Assembly (NCBI RefSeq): GCF_949628215.1
Contig: NC_134288.1
Span: 6,873,182 to 6,937,181 of the forward strand
Direction of reading: 5' to 3'
DNA: 64,000 bases
DNA from: Phalacrocorax aristotelis
Taxonomy: Eukaryota; Chordata; Aves; Suliformes; Phalacrocoracidae
Shown: in pieces, positions 56,149-64,000 of the stretch
Layout: every line of letters starts with the position of its first letter
Numbering within the stretch: position 1 is the stretch's first letter
Notes under the pieces: generated by a model
Seen by the model: only the letters and a program-made list of their open reading frames with translations
Told to the model about the DNA's origin: nothing
The model's database searches: none
Position numbers and translations under genes: made by a program

Positions 56149-58939
56149 CTGAGGACAAGGAAAGGGAGGAGGGGTTAGTTCCCTTGGTGTTAGACAAAGC
56201 ACAACTGTCCTGTTATTTAACTGTTTAACTCGATAAATAATTTTCAGTCTCTTTTGCTGGAAAAATTTAACTTGACCTTGGATTTTCTGTATTTTCACAC
56301 ACAAACACTGTGAATCACCTGTTTAAAAAAAAACCACACAAACATGCCTCTTTTACAGCCCACATCGAATTCTCATCTGAGGAGGAAAAATGCCAAAATT
56401 TCCCCTCGCCCTGCCAAGACCCATCACCAGTATTTCAGCAGGGAGAACCATGCCTGGGCTCCCTGCACGCCCAGGCTCCCAGCTCAGGAGGAGCCACCAG
56501 GCAGGGTCACCCTGGGAAAGCCGTCTGCTTTACATCAGAAAAACCTGACGAAAAATCAACACGTTCCCTATAGACTGTTTTGATTTCTTAAAAATCGGCA
56601 TTTTCCAACCATCCTGTCGGGAAGTTTCTCGCCAGCTCAAAGCGCCGTGCCTGTGCCAAGGGCCTCTGCCTGCAGAGACGCCTGGAGCTATGCGCTGCAG
56701 GGACCAAGAAGGCTGTAGCCAGGTCCGCGTATTTTAGCCCTCCTCGCTCAGCAAGCCTGCAAAGCATTTGTGAGATTCCTTCCCCACCCTGTGTACATTT
56801 CATTACTATTTAACAGCATCTGTTGAGACTCCATCTGGAGCTGCAGGAGAAGGTAAGGTCCCAAAACTCAAGGGCAGCATCACACACGTTCCTGGCTCCC
56901 TGCCTTGCCCTCCCACCACCTTTGCAGCTTCTGGCACTCACGCAACTCAGTGCACTGGGGTATTTCCTAAGAAAGTGTAATTCTTCTGCAACAGAAGCCC
57001 ATTTTGCTGAGCACGAGGTGACCAGAGATCTGTCACATATTTTAAAAAAACAAAAAAAAAAGAAAGAAGAAAGGAATCGTTTTCTCTCTCACTCCCTCCT
57101 CCACCAAAAGCTAAAGCATAAAGCAGTTCCCGTGGAAGGCCAGGGCATTAGCCACAACCTTATTCCTGGCCTGACATAGCTTTGCCAACTGCACAGCGGA
57201 TGCTCCATGCCTGAGATCACGACCCGAGGGCAGTAAAGCTGTCTGCTGTAGCTGGCACCAGGAGTCACTTGCCTGGTGACGGGTCCAATGACAGAGAAGG
57301 CAGCACATCTGAGGGAGCAACATCTCTGCCTTAACCCCTCTGTCAACCTTTCATGCAGCAACTCTCCTTTTTTTCTTTTAAACACAGGGATAAAATGGTA
57401 TTTTTCCAGATTGCAAGGTCACTTGGAAGCATATGGACGTACTGATTCATATTACAAAGACTCAGTGCCAGATTTTCCTAGGATTTACAGTAATAGCAAG
57501 AGAGCTTTATAAAAACACTCAAAAACTTGAACTTAAGAAAAAAAAAAAAAGACCAACTTACCATCCTAGCAGATGACTCACAGAGGTAACTCCTATCAGT
57601 TACAGCAGTTGTGCACCCGTAGCTTTCTCATATCAGATATTCTGAGAAATGCAGATTGGGCAAATGACTTCGTGGTGCTTATGCAATACCTCCTCTGCTT
57701 ATTTTTATCGGTAGCTTTTAGAACAGAGGAATGAAAGGTCCTAATGCAAAACATCAAATGGAGGAAGTACAATTTGACCTCCCTAACTTGATTAGAACTT
57801 TTTAAAAAAAAATTGTTCTGAAAGCTGACATCATTTTTTCCAAACAGGAGAGCCTAGATGGCCGACTCTGGCCTCAGCAACTCTCAGGCACCGTTTAAAA
57901 GACTGATGGGAAAACGTAACTTCCCGTTAATGTGGGCTGATCTGAGATTACAAAACAGTCCTGTAAATAGTGTTAGTCATCACTGAACTTGGCATCAGAA
58001 AAGACTGTTTGCTATGCTAAAGCTTTGTGAAAAGCTAGAAATAATAACTTTAAAAAAATCTATAAATAAAAAAGTATTAAAGTTTCGATCTCGATTTAGA
58101 CAGTGCGAATTGCATGCTCTCAATACCTGCTTTATGCCACCCTCATCCCACCTTTTCGTGGTTAGTCTTTCCCTCTGCAGAGGGCCAGAAAGTTATTCAT
58201 TAGCATTAGCAAGTCAAATACTTGGATGACTATGAATGGGCTTTGCTATTCAAGAGGGGAACAGCATCCATTTGACACCAATCCCAAGATGCTCATTTTT
58301 GATGCTAAGTTAAATATTACACAATCTAGCAGGGTACGATGACCTTTCCAAGTCAAGTCAATTAGGAAAAAAACAGTAACACCAGCCTAAGGCTACAAAA
58401 TATAGCTTTAAAGGCTGAAAGGAGTTTCAGGTCAGAGAAGCTACGGTAAAAAGGAATTCTTATTTAATTTTATTCTGCTGCTCTAACATAGGTCAGGGAG
58501 AAACTGCTGGGCCCTCTGCAAGGTTTTTCATTTCCAACAAACTCCTGATAGAGATCCAGTTCCAGAGTCTCCATTACTCAGACAGCTCAAGTCCCAGATG
58601 GATCTTACCTAGTGTTTATGGAGTCGCCAGATATCAAAAAGATTATTTTTATCTGTCAACAGGGTAAATTTGACACAAAGCAACAGAGACACACAAAGAC
58701 CCCCGTTGCAACACATTAACAGAGTGCCTATTCTGCCATTGTTTGACTATTGTTTTGGGTAAACACGAATGGCCTGACTCACCTATGGAGAACCTAAAAG
58801 CTCTGCATTTCATTTACCAGCACATTTGCATCAGGCTCCATGCTCTCTCCAACAACTTTCCTTAAAAATGCAATCAAAGCAGCCCCAGCCGCCACAGCTC
58901 TCCTGCTGGGGCTCCAATGTTAATGCCACCTGAGAACAC

Positions 58940-59450
58940 AGATTGCAAATTTAGCTGGAAGTGAATCACAGTGCCAATTTACTGGGAAAAAAAATATTAA
59001 TCAAGTGTACTGTTTGTCCGTTTCATTTCCATGGAACAGTTGCATAACCACATGTTCGGAGCATGTTTTATTCACTGCTCACCTTCTGGAATGCACTAAT
59101 ACTTTAATACACCACTAATATATAACAGAATAATTCACCGATTTCTCCATCATTAAAGTAAGCGAGGCTGCTTTAATGGATAGGGTAAATTAATGGCAGA
59201 AAAATGAATCAATTAAAAAAACAGCCTTACAACGGAGCTCAGTATACCACCACTGCAAACGCCTCAGACCAATCTGCACAGCCGTGTACTATTTTATGAT
59301 TAACTGGAGCAAAGAGACATTAGCTGAATGGAGTAGCTACCTAGCAGCCAGGAAGATAAAGGGGATATACTTAAATTCATGGATCCTATTTAATTTATGC
59401 CTGCTAATTTAATAGTGAGGTAGCAGAGTAAGCAGGTGGAATGACCTGTG
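58940..59450. promoter_or_regulatory. Candidate conserved non-coding element
   Basis: Unique AT-rich sequence with many TAAT/ATTA cores (for example TAATATATAACAGAATAATT near 59117), few CpG and no coding potential. This texture is typical of vertebrate enhancers near developmental regulators. It is a judgement from composition only, without an alignment. Confidence 0.3.
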
Positions 59451-60940
59451 TACCTAAACCTGCTGCTGCTGTTGGAATTTGAGGGAAAACTGACTTAAAG
59501 CAGAGTCAAACCAGTTCAGTCCCAGTGATGCTCCCAGAGAAACTAATGCTGGAAGGGAAGGCAGCCCAAAGGCTCCTTTGGCCAGGTTGTATCCCAGCCC
59601 AGCATCTGGCTGGGTGTACATTTCTCTCATATCTAGAGCACCAGGAACTGACCCTGGGGCTGATGTGTGCTCGCTCACACAACTGCGAGACAACGGTGCA
59701 CACCCCGCTCCTGGACAGGGCAGAGCAGCCCGGCCTTTGCACAAGCCAGGCATGAACCCAGGTGAACGGCTTGGGTTGGGTCGTGGCTTCCCATCCTTGA
59801 CGTACGGCCTTGATTGCTTGTCTGCACAGCTCCCAGCTTGCAACAGTTAAAAAAAATCACCACGGGAAAGCTCTGCTTAGATGCAGTAGATGCAGTTTTA
59901 TGCTGTTGTCACCACACCATGGCTACAGGGACAGCCAGGTTGGTGGCCACCCATCTGTTTCTCAAGGGTTGCAGCTCAGAAGTGGCCAGCCCTGTACTCA
60001 GAGCCAGCGGGAAGGGATGGGGAACTGCAGGCTCCCGCACAGCCCACGTCTGCCCTTCTCTCATCTGTGCAGGAGGCCCATGAAAGCCACACACCAGCAA
60101 CCCACCTCCAGCTTAAAAACAAGTAGCAGGAGCACTGCAAGACTTGCTAGGCTGTGATTTCAACTACCCCTAGCGATTCAGAAAATAATAATAGAGGAGG
60201 AAGACGGAAGCTGTTAAATCTGGGGTTCCAATCCATGAAAACAGTGCAGCATTTCTGCTAGAGACAGCCCAAAGCCTACAATGCTGCTGTGAGCACTCTC
60301 CTTCAGAACCATCTCCTGTACCAGCCCTCCTTCCTCCCCAGCACAGGACCTGCCGATGGGGACGGGAAGGTTCCAGGTACACACTGCTAACCCTCTGCAG
60401 AGCAGCTTTGCCTCCGCTGAGAAAACAATGCTGAGACCGGTCAAAGTGAGCTTAGCAATTTCAGAAAATTTACTTCTGCAGAGATTAACAAAGGGAGGTT
60501 TCGAAATCTGCACTGCTGAGTATGAACTTTCAGCTTTTTCCAGCTTGGCTGGATATAACTGGTTTGGTTTTAAATGTTTCAGTGAATTAATGAGTTAGGT
60601 TGTTAATGCAAAACATTCATTCCACGCAGTGCCAAGGTCCCAGTTAGAAGATTAATTTTTGTGACCTTTTGTAAACCTCGCCTAGAAACAACAACCAGAA
60701 AACCCACCAGGCAGCATCACCAGCCAGCCAGCGCACAGCCAGGCACAGCCGCTCCGGTCCCACGGCCTGGGCACGGGGACGATGGGAGAGTCGCCCTTCT
60801 CTGCCCCAGCCCAGCCATCTCCTGCGTGCCCAACGCTCACGCTGGGGACAAGGCTCCATGTGGACACGTAGGATGGCTACGTGCTCTGCCGTGGGCTCCA
60901 GTGTTTGATGCAGCAATGCTGAAGAGTAAATGCTCAGTTC

Positions 60941-60967
60941 AAAAAAAAAAGCAAAAAAAAAAAAAAA
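60941..60967 (+). repeat. A-rich tract (A10-GC-A15)
   Basis: Two A runs separated by GC, in the ZHX3 5' intron. No retroposon body is recognised next to it. Confidence 0.9.
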
Positions 60968-63900
60968 GACACCAAAATAGAAGTAAAATAACAGTTTTCT
61001 CAACACTTTCAGTGCCTGCTAGGCAGGCAGACACACTCCCCAGGTCAGGGACAAAGTTGATGTTTCTGTCTCATATGAAGCCAAGCACAATATTGGCACT
61101 TCAAATAACACCGGTTTGTTTTTAAGCTGAAACTCTGCAGGCCCCAGCTGATACCATAATATGGGGGAAAAAAATGAAAAAAAAAAAAAATCAAAGGAGG
61201 GAAAAAGTTGACGTTGAGAGTTTTTGTCTCTCCCCTTTAGGCTCTACCTCCAGCCAGGCACAGAAGATGCACATCTGTCTTTGGGAAGTCCACAGATGAC
61301 TTCCCAACTTCAGCTGGTAATCAGCAAGTACAGGCCAGTAAAAAAAAGAGATCCCTGTGGCCAGCACCAACAAATGGGTGCTCTCCGCAGCACCCTGACC
61401 CGAAGGCTGAGCCACCTTCCCCTTCCCACCTCCCAGCACCCCAGAGACGCAGCGGGTCCCCCAAAGCACAGCAGACACCTAGTTTGCTCTGAGCAGCACT
61501 GTGTGCCAGCTCAGTAGTCTGGACCTGGGTGCATTTACCTGGGTGCTAGGGAGGGGAGGAAAAACAGGTCCACACAGCAGCAAGTGCAGGTGTATGAGAG
61601 GCACAGCCCCATGGCAGCCCCTGTTGCCAGCCACGGCAGTCCCAGGACTCTTTCGGTTAGGCATTAACATTTGTTCTGCATTTGGAGTCCGTTCATAAGG
61701 AGTCATGTAGGAGTTTCACCAATTTTATTAATTTATTGCCAAAATGTGCCCAGTGTGGGCTGGTAGGAGGGAAGAAGGCTGGAGATTCCTGCACTCTCCA
61801 GACCCAGGTGAGAAGGGGAAAGGCTTGTTCCCTGGCCAGAGGCTGCCCCACACCAGCTCTAACCTGGGTTTCATCACCACAGACTTGGAGTCACAGGCTT
61901 TGGTTACAACAAAAGCATAACCAAGCATGGGGAAAGGCACGAAACAGTATCGCCAACAGGCTTTGAGGACACAGTGCCCTGCCAGCAACAGGGCAGCTAT
62001 TGCTAATCCATCCCAGGAACACACTACGTGGATGGACATGCTCTGGCAATTTAGCAAAGACCTCTCCAGGCTACGTCCCTGTGGTTCACTATGGACAGAC
62101 ACAGTTAGAGTGAACATCCCACCTCTCCAGAGCAAATCCCAACTTCCCGGGTGCGGACGGGACCTCCTTAGCTGTGCCAGCAAGGCTCTCTAACAGAGAA
62201 GAAAAGGCAAGATTCGGCAGGGCCCAGGTCCTCTGTTCCTGGTCTGTGGCTGTGCATCTCGGCTAGATGGGGTCCACCCATCCTCCCTGGGTAACTGTTT
62301 GCAAAGCCTGCAGTTGGAAGGGAAATTGCAGGTTGGGATCATCTCCAGCAGCCTAAAAACAACAGCACCAGAGCATCACCCTGGCTCCCAGCAAGTGGTG
62401 TGCATCTCCATGCCATGCCATCTGGAGGTAGCATCTGGCACCCAAAACATGGTTCATAACCCAGACTAAGGTCATGACACTTAATTCTTTTGGGGTTTAA
62501 CCCCATACAGGACTGCAAGTTCCCATGAATGAACAGTTAATGAGATTTTCCCCTCCAGAACAGATTGCTACTGCACTCAAAATTCAGGTGCTCTCAACAA
62601 GAACAGGGAAAGCACCCAGCAATAAAATAACCGCAACCTGAGAGAAGTCACGCGGGCAAGAAAAGTCACTTTGCATCTTACTATTTTGCACCCCACAAAT
62701 GTACAAACACATGCACAAATTTCAGCAGTTTTGAGCTTCAAGCAGCATCACATAGTCAACATTTGTATTAAGGAACAATTTCTCTTTATGTCGACTGGTC
62801 AGGGTGCTTTGTAGCTTAAGCCTGGCTTTGAAAACGTGTGTACAGTCTAAAGGCAGTGGAAGCCAGTTGACCGAACAATCGTATTCATTCTCCATTACTT
62901 GGCAGGCCTAGAGCAGAAAAGCGTCTTTCCCATTTAGGCTAGTTAAACAGAGCTATTCATTAAAATTTCACCCTTCCACAAAACTGCTGTACTTCATTTA
63001 AAATTTGCCTTTTAGAGAAGACCTCTCTCCTCTGCCCCGCAATGCTCCTCATCGCCCTATTTCATTTCACCTATTTATGAGCTGTGTTTTCAGATTGCTC
63101 TCGTGCTTCCAAATCGGCAGCAGCTCGCCTTTGCCGTCATTACCTGGGCAGAGGCTGGCTTGCTGCCTTAGCACTCAGGGACTAATGGTAATTATTTCTG
63201 CTTTTTTTTTTTCAGATGAGCACAAAACCAAGCGAGATGGAAGGCTAGAAAGGGGTGGCTGAAACAGAACACGAATAGAGTATAAAAATAGGTCACTAGG
63301 ATAATATAACCTTTAGACTATTGGCAATGTGCCCCCCTTAGAGACAAGCCTGCGTGCTACATTTCAGAAAAATGTCAGGAATAAAAAAACCAAAACACAA
63401 TGCACATCAAAACAAAACCACTGATCATCCCTCGGAGCTCTGCGTGCTTCTGTTTGAACATCACTAACATTAATTCAGTCACTCCTTTTCCTCTGCCCTC
63501 ATCCATTTGATAGAGCACAAAATAAATGTTACGCAATCATACCATTAACATCTTCCCCTCCAAAAAAAAAAAAAGGTCTCTTTTGGCACAGAGCCTTCAT
63601 TACGGATTTGCTCCAAGTTACACTACCTTAGCAGGGTTCACAGTCCCAGCATCCCAGGGACCCACCTCCGTAGCTTCAATCCTCACATTTTGCCCATGTT
63701 GCAAAACATTCCTGGCGTGTCCCCAAAGGAAAAGGTCCAGCAGACAGATAATCATCTCTCGACAGAGCCAGCTCTGAGGTTACCGCTACTGGCAGAGGAC
63801 ACCAGATAGCATTAATGGAGCTTCAAGAAGTCCCTCCCCTCATCAGTATCTGGGTCTCCCATCACCTCACACTCAGCTGGTGAATACCAGTGCGTTGGTT

Positions 63901-64000
63901 TGTGCCTGAACAGGACAGTACAAGAACTTCACTCATGTTTATAAATGCGGACGAGCTCCCATTTCAGCCCCCTGTGCTTTCTCTAGGTTTTCTTTTTGCT

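Larger units (their letters stand above)
56149..64000 (-). other. ZHX3: ZHX3 5' intron (runs off the right edge)
   Basis: AT-rich unique DNA upstream of the coding exon. ZHX3 in mammals has non-coding 5' exons tens of kilobases away, so this is expected to be intron. I could not identify a 5' exon or promoter in it. It contains A-rich runs (60941-60967) and a candidate conserved element (58940-59450). Confidence 0.65.

Noticed and set aside
1..64000. CRISPR arrays, operons, phage or bacterial mobile elements, tRNA or rRNA genes
   Set aside because: No regularly spaced repeats, ribosome binding sites with tightly packed genes, or RNA gene signatures were recognised. The window is vertebrate nuclear DNA.

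Overview
The window is vertebrate nuclear DNA, almost certainly from a bird. It has intron-split genes with GT-AG junctions, a compact gene layout, and CR1 LINE copies, the dominant avian retroposon, including one with the typical (ATTCTATG)-like 3' end. No bacterial operon, CRISPR array, rRNA or tRNA gene was recognised. Two protein-coding genes account for nearly everything that can be supported: PLCG1 on the + strand and ZHX3 on the - strand. They lie tail to tail, the same order as on human chromosome 20q (from memory).

Left part (1-18085): PLCG1 intron 1. Exon 1 (about 72 residues, start codon and promoter) is off the left edge. Middle part (18086-44883): 31 coding exons, 2 to 32 by mammalian numbering, encoding 1214 residues through the stop. 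They cover the C-terminal part of the N-terminal PH domain, the EF-hands, X box, split PH, two SH2 domains, SH3, Y box, C2 and the tail. All phases join in frame. Length agrees with the mammalian protein except for one 4-residue deficit at the exon 7/8 junction. A 3' UTR runs to an AATAAA at 45456.

Right part: about 430 bp separates the two 3' ends. The ZHX3 terminal exon (51715 down to about 45905) is almost all 3' UTR and supplies only the last residues, E-T-D, and the stop. A 1.5-kb intron separates it from the main coding exon (56148-53225), which carries two C2H2 fingers and five homeodomains. The spliced product is 924 residues. The open frame that runs through the donor is longer (952 residues from the ATG) but probably has a false C terminus. 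The 5' UTR part of the main exon has a 30-codon upstream ORF. From 56149 to the right edge is ZHX3 5' intron, including an AT-rich stretch (about 58.9-59.45 kb) that resembles a conserved regulatory element.

The two genes have no direct functional link visible here. PLCG1 is a receptor-tyrosine-kinase-activated phosphoinositide phospholipase and ZHX3 is a nuclear homeobox repressor. Their only relation in this window is the close convergent 3' ends. I found no new biological system. The items most worth checking are the hidden ZHX3 terminal coding exon, the ZHX3 upstream ORF, a triple NAG acceptor in PLCG1, and the PLCG1 23-nt micro-exon.
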